Shown: positions 1-8,315 of the stretch, in pieces
How the letters are laid out: every line of letters begins with the position of its first letter
Numbering within the stretch: the stretch's first letter is position 1
From: an uncultured bacterium
GTDB taxonomy: Bacteria; Bacillota; Clostridia; Oscillospirales; Oscillospiraceae
Length of the DNA: 64,000 nt
Direction: 5' to 3'
Assembly: GCA_947643715.1 (NCBI GenBank)
Contig: CANRXB010000004.1
Location: 17,017 to 81,016, forward strand
Program-made: the position numbers and the translations under genes
The notes under the pieces: model-generated
Told to the model about the DNA's origin: nothing
The model's database searches: none
The model's input: only the letters and a program-made list of their open reading frames with translations

Positions 1-332
1 CCCACGAGGAGGATGAGCATGGACACCGCCAGCCCCGCCAGGTATTCCATGCGGCCGTGGCCGAAGGGATGTCGTTCGTCCGCCCGCTGGGCGGCCAGAC
101 GGAAGCCCACTAGAGTGACCGCCGCCCCCGCGGCGTCGGAGAGGTTGTTGAAAGCGTCGGCCGTGACCGAGATGGCGCCGGTGAGCACACCGGCGCACAG
201 CTTGACGGCGAACAGCAGCAGGTTGAGCCCCAGTCCGGCCGATCCGGCCAGCAGACCGTACCGTTTCCGCACGGCTGGGTCATTGATGTTCTCATAGTCG
301 GGGACGAAGCGGCGCAGGATGGCGTCCAGCAT
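1..332 (-). CDS. Cation diffusion facilitator transporter (N-terminal part)
   Basis: The first 110 codons of a cation-efflux (CDF) protein are present; the rest lies beyond the left edge. Two membrane helices fit about residues 26-47 and 52-78. The second carries TADAFNNLSD, and FGHGR follows at 90-94, the family's usual spacing. Family members export divalent metals against protons. Aligned by spacing to E. coli YiiP, the helix-2 metal ligands would be N62 and D66. This N-x3-D pair is what I recall for manganese exporters of the MntE type, so manganese is a possible substrate (inference). The start is preceded by a GAGGAGG ribosome binding site. Confidence 0.88.
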   Translation of the reverse strand, partial: MLDAILRRFVPDYENINDPAVRKRYGLLAGSAGLGLNLLLFAVKLCAGVLTGAISVTADAFNNLSDAAGAAVTLVGFRLAAQRADERHPFGHGRMEYLAGLAVSMLILLV

Positions 333-493
333 GGTCCGGCCTCCTCTCAGGCGAAGCGCTATATTTAATAGTATGCCCGGTCAGGGCGATATAACGATCT
401 GCCTGGGCGGCCGCCCAGGCAGATCTGTGTTCGTGCCCGGCCCCAGCCGGCTTTCCTTGGCCCACTGTATCCGGTCCGCCGGACGCCGCTGCG

Positions 494-1705
494 CTAGGAG
501 CTTGGCCGGTGGGCCCTCACGAGGGACAGCGGCGGAACAGGCTTCGGCAGCTTCATGCGGAACCCGGACTGGGGATGGCGGGGCTCGCTCAAGGGCTGAC
601 CGTCCAGGTCCTCCATCATCGGGGCGGTCATGGGGAAGGCGGGCACATCGGGGCCCACCACCTCGATCTCGTCCCCGGCGGCGAACTTGTTGCGCAAGGA
701 CAACGTGGCGTTCCCGTCCCCGTCACATGCGGTGACGACGGCCAGCACCTGCCAGTCCCGGACGTATCGGGCAGAGTCGGTATACTGCCCCGGCTGTCCG
801 AACCAGAAGCCGGTGGAATAGTGCCGGTGGCTGATTTTGTCTACCTCGGCCCGCCAGGCGGGGTCGAGCGCGATCCCATAAGCCGCCGCGTCCAAAGCAT
901 GGCGGTAGGCGGCGGTGGTCATGGCGGCATAATAGGCGCTCTTGGCGCGGCCCTCGATCTTCAGGGAGTGGACCCCGGCGGAGATGAGCTCCGGGACGTG
1001 GTCGATCATGCACATGTCCCGGCTGTTGAGGATGAAGGTCTCGCCGCCCTCCTCGAACACAGGGAAATATTCCCCGGGACGTTTTTCCTCCATCAGAGCG
1101 TACTGATAGCGGCAGGGCTGGGCGCAAGCCCCCCGGGAGGCGTCCCGTCCGGTCATATAGTTGGACAGCAGGCACCGGCCGGACCAGCTCACGCACATGG
1201 CGCCGTGGACGAACACCTCCACCTCCAGCCCCCTTGGGGCCTTGGCGCAGATCTCCGCCACCTCGTCCAGCGAGAGCTCCCGGGCCAGGATCGCCCGGCT
1301 GGCCCCCAGCTCGTGCCAGGCCCGGGCCATCTCGTAGTTGGTGATGCCCGTCTGGGTGGACATGTGCACCTGGACGTGGGGGGCGTGGCGTTTGCACAGC
1401 GCCAGCACGTCGGGCCCGGCGGCGATCACCGCGTCCGCGCCCGCGCTGTCCAGGAATTCCAGATATTCCGGGAGCTGGGCGATCTCGTGGTTCCGGGCCA
1501 GTGTGTTGCAGGTCACATGGACCCGCACGCCCTTGGCGTGGGCCAGAGAGATGGCGTCGGCCAGGCCGTCCCGGTCGAAGTTCCCGGCGAAGGCCCGCAT
1601 CCCGAAGGCGGGGCCGGCCAGGTACACCGCGTCCGCGCCGTAGGCCAGGGCCATCTCCAGCCGCTCCCGGTCTCCTGCGGGAGAGAGCAGTTCCGGCTCA
1701 GCCAT
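494..1705 (-). CDS. U32 family protein (TrhP-like tRNA hydroxylation enzyme)
   Basis: This 403-residue protein has the U32 signature around residues 163-181 (E-x-F-x-H-G-A-M-C-x3-S-G-x-C) and a cysteine set C171, C178, C194, C198 typical of the family. U32 proteins were first called collagenase-like peptidases. Several, including YegQ/TrhP and B. subtilis YrrN/YrrO, act in prephenate-dependent hydroxylation of tRNA U34, which is the more likely role here. It overlaps the end of mltG by 8 bases, so the two are co-translated. In B. subtilis mltG (yrrL) and yrrN/yrrO are also neighbours, which supports the assignment; the intervening methyltransferase yrrM is absent here. The choice between peptidase and tRNA enzyme is by family and context only. 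Confidence 0.87.
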   Translation of the reverse strand: MAEPELLSPAGDRERLEMALAYGADAVYLAGPAFGMRAFAGNFDRDGLADAISLAHAKGVRVHVTCNTLARNHEIAQLPEYLEFLDSAGADAVIAAGPDVLALCKRHAPHVQVHMSTQTGITNYEMARAWHELGASRAILARELSLDEVAEICAKAPRGLEVEVFVHGAMCVSWSGRCLLSNYMTGRDASRGACAQPCRYQYALMEEKRPGEYFPVFEEGGETFILNSRDMCMIDHVPELISAGVHSLKIEGRAKSAYYAAMTTAAYRHALDAAAYGIALDPAWRAEVDKISHRHYSTGFWFGQPGQYTDSARYVRDWQVLAVVTACDGDGNATLSLRNKFAAGDEIEVVGPDVPAFPMTAPMMEDLDGQPLSEPRHPQSGFRMKLPKPVPPLSLVRAHRPSS

Positions 1706-2879
1706 CGCCCTGGTAGCGCTGCACCAGCGCCTCGTGCTCGGCGTAGGTGCGGGTGAACTCGTGGCGTTTGGTCTCCGGGTCGAGGACGTAGAAATAGTAG
1801 TTGGTGCTCTCCGGCTCCATGGCGGCGCGCAGAGAGGCCATGCCCGGGTTGGAGATGGGGCCGGCGGGCAGGCCCTGATACAGATAGGTGTTGTATGGGG
1901 AATCGATGCTGCGGTCGGCCAGGGTGGGCACCTTGCCGCCGTTGATATAGACCAGGGTGGCGTCGATCTGGAGATAGCCCACCGTCTCCGCCGCAGGGTT
2001 GGTCAGGCGGTTGTAGATGACGGAGGAGATGGTGCCGTAATCGGTGCTGTCCGTCTCCTTCTCGATCATGGAGGCGATGGTCACGATGTCGTGGAGGGAG
2101 TACGGGGCATCCTCAGCGGCCAGGGCGGGCATATACTCGTCCATCTTCGCGTCGAAGTTCACCAGCATCTTGTTGATGACGTACTTGGGGTTCTCGCCGA
2201 GCTGGAAGGTATACGTGTCGGGGAACAGGTAGCCCTCCAGGCGGTGATAGTCGCCCAAGGGGCGATCCTGGAGCCAGTCGAAAGCATAGTCATGGTCAGC
2301 GGCCATCTCCTGGAGCTTGTCCACCGTGGTGACCCCCCGTTCGTCCAGCAGGGCGAAGATCTGGTCCACGGTGTAGCCCTCGGGGATGGTGATGTCCGTC
2401 TCCTGCCGGGTGGCGGAAGACGAGCCCATGCTGGACACCAGGGCGTGGTAATCCATCTCGGTGTCCAGCTCGTAGGTGCCCGGGGCGATCTTGCCCTCGG
2501 CATGGGAGAACCAGGCGTAGAGCTTGAACAGGAACTTGTACTGGATGAGTCCCTTGTCCTCCAGCATGTCCACCACCGAGGCGAAGTCGGTGTCCTCCTC
2601 GATGGTGACCACGGCGGAGGCGTATTCCTTGTTCAGCCCCAGCAGGTCGCAGGCCCAGACCCAGCCCACCGTGGCCAGCACGGCGGAGGCGCCGATGACC
2701 AGCAGGACGTACAGGAAAGCGCCCGCCACCCTTGCCGCCGCGCTGTGGCGGCGGGGGGGCCTGTGGGACCGGGATCTGGACGGCTCCCTTTGGGGCGGGG
2801 GCTGCCTGTGCTGGGATGGGGAACGCCCGCTCTGGGGCTGCGGCTGGCCGCGCCCGTCGGCGCGATGTTCGTCTGGCAT
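1698..2879 (-). CDS. mltG: Endolytic murein transglycosylase MltG
   Basis: This 393-residue membrane protein cuts nascent peptidoglycan strands and is thought to set their length. It has a Pro/Gln/Arg-rich cytoplasmic N-terminus (about residues 1-48), one membrane helix (about 52-76), and an extracytoplasmic LysM-like region followed by the YceG catalytic domain. The catalytic glutamate sits in MIEKET, near residue 273. An in-frame extension upstream exists, but AAAGGAG lies 8 bases before the ATG at 2879, so that start is chosen. The last 8 bases overlap the U32 gene. The disordered basic tail is longer than in most homologues but is common in GC-rich Clostridia. Confidence 0.93.
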   Translation of the reverse strand: MPDEHRADGRGQPQPQSGRSPSQHRQPPPQREPSRSRSHRPPRRHSAAARVAGAFLYVLLVIGASAVLATVGWVWACDLLGLNKEYASAVVTIEEDTDFASVVDMLEDKGLIQYKFLFKLYAWFSHAEGKIAPGTYELDTEMDYHALVSSMGSSSATRQETDITIPEGYTVDQIFALLDERGVTTVDKLQEMAADHDYAFDWLQDRPLGDYHRLEGYLFPDTYTFQLGENPKYVINKMLVNFDAKMDEYMPALAAEDAPYSLHDIVTIASMIEKETDSTDYGTISSVIYNRLTNPAAETVGYLQIDATLVYINGGKVPTLADRSIDSPYNTYLYQGLPAGPISNPGMASLRAAMEPESTNYYFYVLDPETKRHEFTRTYAEHEALVQRYQGDG

Positions 2880-3097
2880 GTGGCTCACTCCTTTGGTTTC
2901 GGGCAGGGCCCGGGGCTGGGAACCAAATCTCCGGCTCCCACATAGTATGACGCAGAAACGGGGACGAAGGGCAGCGCGGGGCTGGCCCGGGCGTCCTCCA
3001 GGCCGGGAGACATGGGGCTCGGCTCCGGCGCCGCCGGTCACGACGGCGTCTGAGCCGGTCTCTATGACCGGGACATCAAATGTGAGGTGACAAAATC

Positions 3098-3313
3098 ATG
3101 TGTTTTGGTAACAATGGTGGTTTCGGGGGCTGCTGGTGGATCATCATCCTCATCCTGATCCTGTGCTGCTGCTGTGGCAACGGTGGGAACAGCTGGGGCG
3201 GCAACAATTCCTGCTGCTGCTGCTGTGGCGGCAACAACAACAACTGTGGCTGTGGCTGCGGCTGTGGCTGCGGCAACAACAACAACTGCGGCTGCAACGA
3301 CGGCTGCTGCTGA
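3098..3313 (+). CDS. Cys/Gly/Asn-rich membrane microprotein
   Basis: This 71-residue protein has an extreme composition: 20 Cys, 19 Gly and 15 Asn. A short glycine-rich head is followed by a hydrophobic stretch (WWIIILILIL, residues 13-22). Then come CCCC, CCCCC, a (CG)5 run, two NNNN blocks and a terminal CC. The reading frame starts behind GAGGTGA at a good distance and ends just before a strong hairpin, so it looks like a complete gene of its own rather than a chance frame. I recall similar tryptophan/isoleucine-plus-cysteine small proteins in Oscillospiraceae, but I know no function. Metal binding, disulfide cross-linking or a spore or envelope role are all possible. The trinucleotide-like DNA may be prone to slippage. 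Confidence 0.7.
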   Translation: MCFGNNGGFGGCWWIIILILILCCCCGNGGNSWGGNNSCCCCCGGNNNNCGCGCGCGCGNNNNCGCNDGCC

Positions 3314-3328
3314 ACAACGTACCCAACG

Positions 3329-3358
3329 GGGCGGAGGGGAGACCCTCCGCCCTCCTTT
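3329..3358. terminator. Bidirectional hairpin between convergent genes
   Basis: A perfect 10-bp stem GGGCGGAGGG/CCCTCCGCCC with a GAGA loop lies between the end of the microprotein gene and the end of the 5-FCL gene. A short T-containing stretch (TCCTTTAT) follows on the plus strand. It probably terminates the microprotein transcript. Confidence 0.7.
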
Positions 3359-3884
3359 ATCCATCGAACAGGACGAGCTTCACCGGCACGTCGAACGTTT
3401 CATGGGGGAGTTCGTCCACCAGCCGCTGCGCAGAACACACGCACACGGTCAGGCCGGCGAAGTCGGCCAGCCAGCGGTCATAGTACCCGCCTCCCCAGCC
3501 CAGGCGGTAGCCGTCGCGGTCGCACAGCAGGTGCGGGACGAGGACGACGGCGATCTCATGCTTCCCCACGACAGGGCAAGAGCCGTCCGGCTCCGGGATG
3601 CCGTAGCGGTTGGGGATCAGCAGGTCGGGGTCCAGCACGGCCCGGGCCTCCATGCCCCGGTGGGGCAGGCACACGGGCAGGGCCACCCGTTTGCCCCGTT
3701 CCATCAGGGCGCGGATGAGGGGGAGCGTGTCCGGCTCCCGGGCGGTGCCGTAAAAGACCATCACGGTGTCCGCCTGCTCGACTTGGGGGAGGGCCAGGAA
3801 CCGCTGGAACAATGGCCAAGCGTCCGCTTTGGGCAAGGCGGCGGCGTGGCGGCGCAGCTCCTCCTTGCGTTCCTTGATGGTCAT
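3357..3884 (-). CDS. 5-formyltetrahydrofolate cyclo-ligase
   Basis: This 175-residue enzyme converts 5-formyl-THF to 5,10-methenyl-THF using ATP, returning an inhibitory folate to the one-carbon pool. The hallmark GWGGGYYDRWL is near residue 130, with PHLLCDRDG just before it, and the length fits the family. The open frame extends far upstream, but the start is set by an ATGA overlap with the stop codon of the preceding DJ-1 gene, which means the two are translated in series. It is the last gene of a three-gene minus-strand operon. Confidence 0.92.
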   Translation of the reverse strand: MTIKERKEELRRHAAALPKADAWPLFQRFLALPQVEQADTVMVFYGTAREPDTLPLIRALMERGKRVALPVCLPHRGMEARAVLDPDLLIPNRYGIPEPDGSCPVVGKHEIAVVLVPHLLCDRDGYRLGWGGGYYDRWLADFAGLTVCVCSAQRLVDELPHETFDVPVKLVLFDG

Positions 3885-4438
3885 GATCCGTAATGCAGCC
3901 CGGCGCGGACCCGATCGGCGGCAGCGGTGCCCGCCAGCACCTCCACCAAGGCCAGGCCGAAGTCGAACGCGGAACCGGGGGCCCGGCCTGTGATCAACCG
4001 GCCCTGGGCCACCACGCTCCGATCCATCACGGGGACCGCCCCGGCCTGGGACAGCTCGCCCTCCATACCTGGGTAGCAGACGGCGTGGACGCCGCTGGGG
4101 AGCGCCCCGGCCCTGGCCAGCAGGGTGGGGGCGGCGCAGATGGCGGCCAGCCAATAGTCGGGACCTCCGGCGGCCTGACGGATGAGCGCCATAGCGGCCG
4201 GGCTGGTCTCCATGGCGCTCACGCCCCCCATGCCGCCGGGGAGGACCACCATGTCCCCCTCGGACAAAGCCACGGCCTCCACCGGCAGGTCGGCCTGGAC
4301 GGTGATGTCGTGCGAACCGGTGATGGTGCGCCCGCCGATGCCGGCCAGCGTGACCGGCAGGTCGGCCCGGCGCAGCAGATCGGCGCACACCAGAGCCTCG
4401 GCTTCCTCGAAGCCGGCGCCTAACAGGATATAGACCAT
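3881..4438 (-). CDS. DJ-1/PfpI family protein
   Basis: This 185-residue single-domain protein has the DJ-1 fold signatures: FEEAEA near the N-terminus (the glutamate that polarises the nucleophile), LPGGMGG near residue 70, and the nucleophilic-elbow cysteine in AAICAAPTLLA near residue 100. Family members are cysteine-dependent hydrolases, glyoxalase-like or deglycase-like stress proteins, or thiazole-related YajL types. The substrate cannot be read from the sequence. It sits between a TagA-type glycosyltransferase and 5-FCL, with a 35-base gap upstream and a 4-base overlap downstream. Confidence 0.88.
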   Translation of the reverse strand: MVYILLGAGFEEAEALVCADLLRRADLPVTLAGIGGRTITGSHDITVQADLPVEAVALSEGDMVVLPGGMGGVSAMETSPAAMALIRQAAGGPDYWLAAICAAPTLLARAGALPSGVHAVCYPGMEGELSQAGAVPVMDRSVVAQGRLITGRAPGSAFDFGLALVEVLAGTAAADRVRAGLHYGS

Positions 4439-4473
4439 AGAGCATCGTACCTTTCTTTATATCGTATATGGGT

Positions 4474-5196
4474 TCATTTCCCTTTGAGCCGCGCCCCGGC
4501 GGCGGAGGTGAGGAACAGGGGGAGCTTGGCCATGCGCCCGATGCGGGAGGGCTGCTTGGCGAGCCGGTAGAGCCACTCCAGCCCCAGTCTCTGGAAGCTC
4601 TCCGGGGCCCGCTCCACCTTGCCCGCGAACACGTCCAGCGAACCGCCCAGGCCGACGAGCAGCCGCGCTCCGGTGGCGGCTGCGTTGGCGGCAATCCACT
4701 TTTCCTGCTTCGGGGCCCCCAGGCAGACGAACACGATGTCGGCCCGGGCCTCCCGGATGGCGTCGGCCACCGGACCATCCTCTTTGAAATACCCGTCGTG
4801 AGTGCCGCACACCGCCAGCCCGGGATGGGACGTCTGGAGGCGGATCGCGGCCTGCTGGGCGATCCCCGGCGCCGCGCCCAGCAGGAAAAGGCGCTTGCCC
4901 GTCCCGGCCACCTGGTCCAGCAGGGCGGAGGCGAAGTCGATGCCCGGCACTCGGGCGCGCAGGGGCCTGCCCAAGATCTTGGCGGCGTAGATGACGCCCA
5001 CCCCGTCGGGGAGGACCAGGGAGGCGCCGGCCAGGATGCGGGCGAACTCCGGGTCCTGAGCGGCGCGCTGGACGATCTCCGGGTTGGGGGTGGCCACCAG
5101 GTGGGGGCCGTCCTCCTCCAACAATGACAAAGCTCGATCCACCGCCTCGTCCAAGGTCACGTCGTCGAAAGCGACGCCCAACACGTCCACCCGCAT
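4474..5196 (-). CDS. WecG/TagA/CpsF family glycosyltransferase
   Basis: This 240-residue GT26 enzyme probably transfers N-acetylmannosamine from UDP-ManNAc to GlcNAc-PP-undecaprenol, the committed step of linkage-unit synthesis for wall teichoic acid-like polymers. Visible family motifs are TPNPEIV (about 36-42), LPDGVGV (about 62-68), LGAAPG, and the diagnostic LGAPKQEKWI near 160-170. The start has AGGAGG 8 bases upstream, and a consensus-like promoter lies at 5239-5267. A hydrophobic, basic C-terminal end (LPLFLTSAAGARLKGK) fits peripheral attachment to the membrane. The acceptor sugar is inferred from the family. Confidence 0.9.
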   Translation of the reverse strand: MRVDVLGVAFDDVTLDEAVDRALSLLEEDGPHLVATPNPEIVQRAAQDPEFARILAGASLVLPDGVGVIYAAKILGRPLRARVPGIDFASALLDQVAGTGKRLFLLGAAPGIAQQAAIRLQTSHPGLAVCGTHDGYFKEDGPVADAIREARADIVFVCLGAPKQEKWIAANAAATGARLLVGLGGSLDVFAGKVERAPESFQRLGLEWLYRLAKQPSRIGRMAKLPLFLTSAAGARLKGK

Positions 5197-5238
5197 GGGG
5201 ATCCCTCCTCTTTGGCATAACGATCCATTTTATGGAGT

Positions 5239-5267
5239 ATTTTAGCACAGCTTTTTGGAAAAGTCCA
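5239..5267 (-). promoter_or_regulatory. Promoter of the glycosyltransferase/DJ-1/5-FCL operon
   Basis: On the minus strand TGGACT, a 17-base spacer and TAAAAT lie about 45 bases upstream of the glycosyltransferase start. The arrangement fits a sigma-A promoter, divergent from that of pyrG. Confidence 0.6.
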
Positions 5268-5350
5268 CCCATAAGAGGAAGTATTTACAGTCCGTTCATC
5301 CTCTGCGGGGGCGCAGGCGTCCCTGGCTCCTGGCCGCGGGGACTTCTCTC

Positions 5351-5379
5351 TTGACTTGCCCCGGCCCGGAGCGTAAAAT
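5351..5379 (+). promoter_or_regulatory. Promoter of pyrG
   Basis: TTGACT, exactly 17 bases, then TAAAAT. This is a near-consensus sigma-A promoter about 65 bases upstream of the CTP synthase start codon. The transcript would begin near 5386. No GGGC run sits at that start point, unlike the B. subtilis pyrG promoter. Confidence 0.78.
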
Positions 5380-5393
5380 ACGAAGGTCAGATC

Positions 5394-5426
5394 GCAGGCA
5401 GGGCCGGGCGAAGGGGCCGTGCCTGC
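5394..5426 (+). promoter_or_regulatory. Leader hairpin in front of pyrG
   Basis: GCAGGCA pairs with TGCCTGC. An inner GGCC/GGCC pairing follows after one mismatch, with a 9-base loop. The hairpin fills the short 5' leader and ends 3 bases before the AAGGAGG ribosome binding site. No T-tract follows, so it is more likely a structured leader or translational element than a terminator. Confidence 0.45.
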
Positions 5427-5443
5427 CGCAAGGAGGGACCGAT

Positions 5444-7048
5444 ATGGCCATTGGCACGAGATTCGTTTTCGTCACCGGCGGCGTGGTGTCCGGGCTGGGA
5501 AAGGGCATCACGGCGGCGTCTTTGGGACGCCTGCTCAAGCAGCGGGGACTGCGGGTGCGGGTACAGAAGCTGGACCCCTATCTCAACGTGGACCCGGGCA
5601 CGATGAGCCCTTACCAGCACGGGGAGGTGTTCGTCACCGACGACGGGGCGGAGACCGACCTGGACCTGGGCCATTATGAACGGTTCATCGATGAGAACCT
5701 CACGGTCAACTCCTCCGTTTCCGCCGGCCAGGTCTATTGGAACGTGCTCAGCCGGGAGCGCGCAGGGGACTATCTGGGGGGCACCGTCCAGATCATCCCC
5801 CACATCACCGACGAGATCAAACGGCACATCTACTCCCTGGAGGGCCCCGACGTGGACGTGGCCATCGTGGAGATCGGCGGCACGGTGGGCGACATCGAGT
5901 CCCAGCCCTTTTTGGAGGCCATCCGGCAGGTGGCGGCCCAGCGGGGGCGGCATGATGTGATGTTCATCCACGTGTCCCTCATCGTGTCCATCCCCGGTTC
6001 CGGCGAGCTGAAGTCGAAGCCCACCCAGCACTCGGCCAAGGAGCTGCTGTCCCTGGGCATCCAGCCGGACGTCATCATGTGCCGCAGCGATGCCCCCATC
6101 CCGCAGGAGATCCTGGACAAGATCGCCTTGTTCTGCAACATCCCGGAGGACCACGCCATCCCCAACCTCACCGCCGAGCTGCTCTACGAGGTGCCGCTGA
6201 TGCTGGAGCGGGAGGGGCTGGCCGACGTGGTGGTGCGGCGGCTGGGGCTGATCTGCCATGCGCCCGATCTCACTGAGTGGGCCACTATGGTCCACCGGGC
6301 CCGCTGCCCCAAGGGGACAGTGACGATCGCTCTGGTGGGGAAATACGTGGCGCTCCACGACGCGTATCTCTCCGTCGTGGAGGCGCTGACCCATGGCGGC
6401 ATCGAGAACGACGTGTCGGTGGAGGTGCGCTGGGTGGACTCGGAGGAGGTGACGCCTGACACGGTGGGCGGCCTGCTGGCCGGGGTCCATGGCATCCTAG
6501 TGCCCGGCGGCTTCGGGGACCGGGGGGTCGAGGGGATGATCGAGGCCATCCGGTATGCCAGGGAGGAGGGAGTGCCCTTCCTGGGCATCTGCCTGGGGAT
6601 GCAGTTGGCGGTGGTGGAGTATGCCCGGAACGTGTGCGGCCTCACGGGGGCCCACTCCAGCGAGCTGGACCCCGACGCCCCGTATCCTGTCATCGACCTC
6701 ATGCCCGGCCAGGTGGGGGTGACCGCCAAGGGCGGTACGATGCGCCTGGGCAGTTATCCTTGCCGTCTGGCCGAAGGATCGCTGGCGGAGGCGGCCTATG
6801 GGACCAGGGAGATCCATGAGCGCCACCGCCATCGTTATGAGTTCAACAACGACTACCGGGAGGCGCTGACGAAGGCGGGGCTGGTCTTGTCCGGCCTGTC
6901 CCCCGACGGGAAGCTGGTGGAGATGATCGAGCTGCCGGATCACCCCTGGTTCGCGGCGGGGCAGTTCCACCCGGAGCTGAAGTCCCGGCCCAACCGGGCC
7001 CATCCGCTGTTCCGGGAGTTCGTCAAGGCGGCGAAAGACCGGGCGTGA
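5444..7048 (+). CDS. pyrG: CTP synthase
   Basis: This 534-residue enzyme makes CTP from UTP, ATP and glutamine. The N-terminal synthetase domain begins with [14 protein letters not shown] (P-loop) and continues with [15 protein letters not shown]. The C-terminal class I glutaminase domain carries the nucleophile C383 in GICLGMQ and the HPE of its catalytic triad in FHPELKSRP near the end. AAGGAGG sits 7 bases before the ATG at 5444; a longer open frame upstream is ignored because it would begin upstream of the promoter. It is monocistronic, with a hairpin after the stop. Confidence 0.97.
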   Translation: MAIGTRFVFVTGGVVSGLGKGITAASLGRLLKQRGLRVRVQKLDPYLNVDPGTMSPYQHGEVFVTDDGAETDLDLGHYERFIDENLTVNSSVSAGQVYWNVLSRERAGDYLGGTVQIIPHITDEIKRHIYSLEGPDVDVAIVEIGGTVGDIESQPFLEAIRQVAAQRGRHDVMFIHVSLIVSIPGSGELKSKPTQHSAKELLSLGIQPDVIMCRSDAPIPQEILDKIALFCNIPEDHAIPNLTAELLYEVPLMLEREGLADVVVRRLGLICHAPDLTEWATMVHRARCPKGTVTIALVGKYVALHDAYLSVVEALTHGGIENDVSVEVRWVDSEEVTPDTVGGLLAGVHGILVPGGFGDRGVEGMIEAIRYAREEGVPFLGICLGMQLAVVEYARNVCGLTGAHSSELDPDAPYPVIDLMPGQVGVTAKGGTMRLGSYPCRLAEGSLAEAAYGTREIHERHRHRYEFNNDYREALTKAGLVLSGLSPDGKLVEMIELPDHPWFAAGQFHPELKSRPNRAHPLFREFVKAAKDRA

Positions 7049-7105
7049 GCCGTTGGCGCTGTGGTGATGCGGGCCGCAGCGCATAGCGGACGTCAGAAGG
7101 AGAGA

Positions 7106-7140
7106 GGCCCGGGACGGAGCACCGCCCCGGGCCCTTGTTG
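7106..7140 (+). terminator. Probable pyrG terminator
   Basis: GGCCCGGG pairs with CCCGGGCC around a 12-base loop, followed by CTTGTTG. The stem is strong but the T-run is poor, so termination may be partial. Confidence 0.55.
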
Positions 7141-7327
7141 GAAAGAACGGATCGGGCTCCATGCTCCCGATAGAGGCCGACGGATCGATGTGTATGGCCG
7201 GCATCCATAAAAACGGATACCAACGACAGACAGATGGATGGATCCTCCTTGTTTCGTCATAACGAACCATCGTAGGGCCGTGGATCTGGAGAAAACGACG
7301 AATCTTCTCGGCAGCAGATCGTTTCTA
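7141..7327. other. Intergenic sequence, nothing recognised
   Basis: This is part of a 367-base gap between pyrG and the CPBP gene. I see no convincing reading frame, RNA gene or repeat here. Base composition is less GC-rich than in the flanking core genes. Confidence 0.5.
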
Positions 7328-7358
7328 TTGACCTTGCAGTGGGTGAAGGGTCTATATT
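7328..7358 (+). promoter_or_regulatory. MerR-type promoter/operator of the CPBP gene
   Basis: TTGACC and TATATT are separated by 19 bases, too long for a normal promoter but typical of MerR-activated ones. The spacer holds an imperfect inverted repeat: GACCTT at 7330-7335 against AAGGGTC at 7346-7352. No merR gene is in the window, so the activator would be encoded elsewhere. Confidence 0.6.
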
Positions 7359-7415
7359 GATCGTGTTCGATTGAGCGATATGGATCGTCTGGGAACGATC
7401 GGGAGGAGGATGTTC

Positions 7416-8315
7416 ATGGAACGGAGGAAAAAGATCGTCGCGTTCATCTGCATCGAGTTTGGCCTGGTCATCCTGTGTACCCTGCCGCTGTTCTTGCTGC
7501 GCGCTGAGCCGACGAGTCTGCTGGTGCTCCTCACATCGGTGGTGTTCATGTTCCTGCCTGCAATCTCGACCTTGATCGTGAAGCGTCTGACCCATGACGA
7601 GGGAGGGCTGTTCTTACGCCTGAACATACGCAGGGAATGGAGGCGATACCTGCTGGCGGCATTTCTTCCCGGGGCCTTGGAAGGGATCGGTGTGATATCT
7701 TACTTTTTTGTGTTCCCGGATCATCTGGACCTATCTCTGACCACGATAGAACAGCTCCTCGTCCTCAGTGGACGAGAGGCGGAGCTCCCGCAGCTCACTG
7801 TTCCTGCCGCTATAGGCGTTGGACTGCTCCTTGCGGTGGTAGCGCCATCGATCGTCGTGAATCATATAGCAGCTTTTGGAGAAGAGATCGGCTGGAGAGG
7901 CTTCCTCCTGCCATTGCTGGTAGAAGGGCTCGGCGTGCGAAAGGCGGTCTTGCTGGATGGCATCCTATGGGGGATCGCCCACGCTCCGCTGGTCTGCTTC
8001 GGTCTGAACTATACCGGAGATCATCCGGGTGCGCCTTGGACCGGCATCCTGATGATGATACTTTTCGCGACCAGTACCGGGATCTTCCTCTCCTACCTGA
8101 CGCTGAGCTCCAAAAGCATCTTCCCCGCCTGCATCGCCCATGGGGCCATCAACGCTATCCGGGAAGCGCCGCTCCTCATCTGTTTGAACACCTATAACGC
8201 TCTTTTGGGGCCGAAGCCGTCAGGCTTGATCGGTATGACCGGCTTCCTGATCGCGGGGGCTGTCATCTTCATCAAGCCCATCCGATCCACGGAGATCGAA
8301 GCGTCGGCCGGATGA
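7416..8315 (+). CDS. CPBP family intramembrane metalloprotease
   Basis: This 299-residue polytopic membrane protein has the CPBP (CAAX/Abi) motifs. EEIGWR is at residues 156-161, a second motif histidine in GIAHAP near 189, and a third in IAHGAIN near 245. They form a metal-dependent protease site within the membrane. Bacterial members process peptides, confer bacteriocin self-immunity or regulate sigma factors, and the partner cannot be told here. Two ATGs are adjacent; the second (7416) has GGAGG at the better distance. The gene stands alone between two gaps of about 300 bases, behind a MerR-type promoter, and uses more AT-ending codons than the core genes, so it may be a recent acquisition. 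Confidence 0.88.
   Translation: MERRKKIVAFICIEFGLVILCTLPLFLLRAEPTSLLVLLTSVVFMFLPAISTLIVKRLTHDEGGLFLRLNIRREWRRYLLAAFLPGALEGIGVISYFFVFPDHLDLSLTTIEQLLVLSGREAELPQLTVPAAIGVGLLLAVVAPSIVVNHIAAFGEEIGWRGFLLPLLVEGLGVRKAVLLDGILWGIAHAPLVCFGLNYTGDHPGAPWTGILMMILFATSTGIFLSYLTLSSKSIFPACIAHGAINAIREAPLLICLNTYNALLGPKPSGLIGMTGFLIAGAVIFIKPIRSTEIEASAG

Noticed and set aside
3076..3364. Overlapping frames rich in Leu/Gln, Ala/Thr or Ala/Val over the Cys-rich gene
   Set aside because: They are alternative readings of the same repetitive trinucleotide-like DNA; only the frame at 3098-3313 has a ribosome binding site at a good distance and ends before the terminator.
3357..4778. A 473-residue fusion of 5-FCL with upstream sequence
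   Set aside because: The upstream part is a non-coding frame over the DJ-1 and glycosyltransferase genes; an ATGA overlap marks the true start at 3884.
5380..5443. B. subtilis-type CTP control of pyrG by RNA polymerase stuttering
   Set aside because: The predicted start region has no GGG run. A leader hairpin is reported instead.
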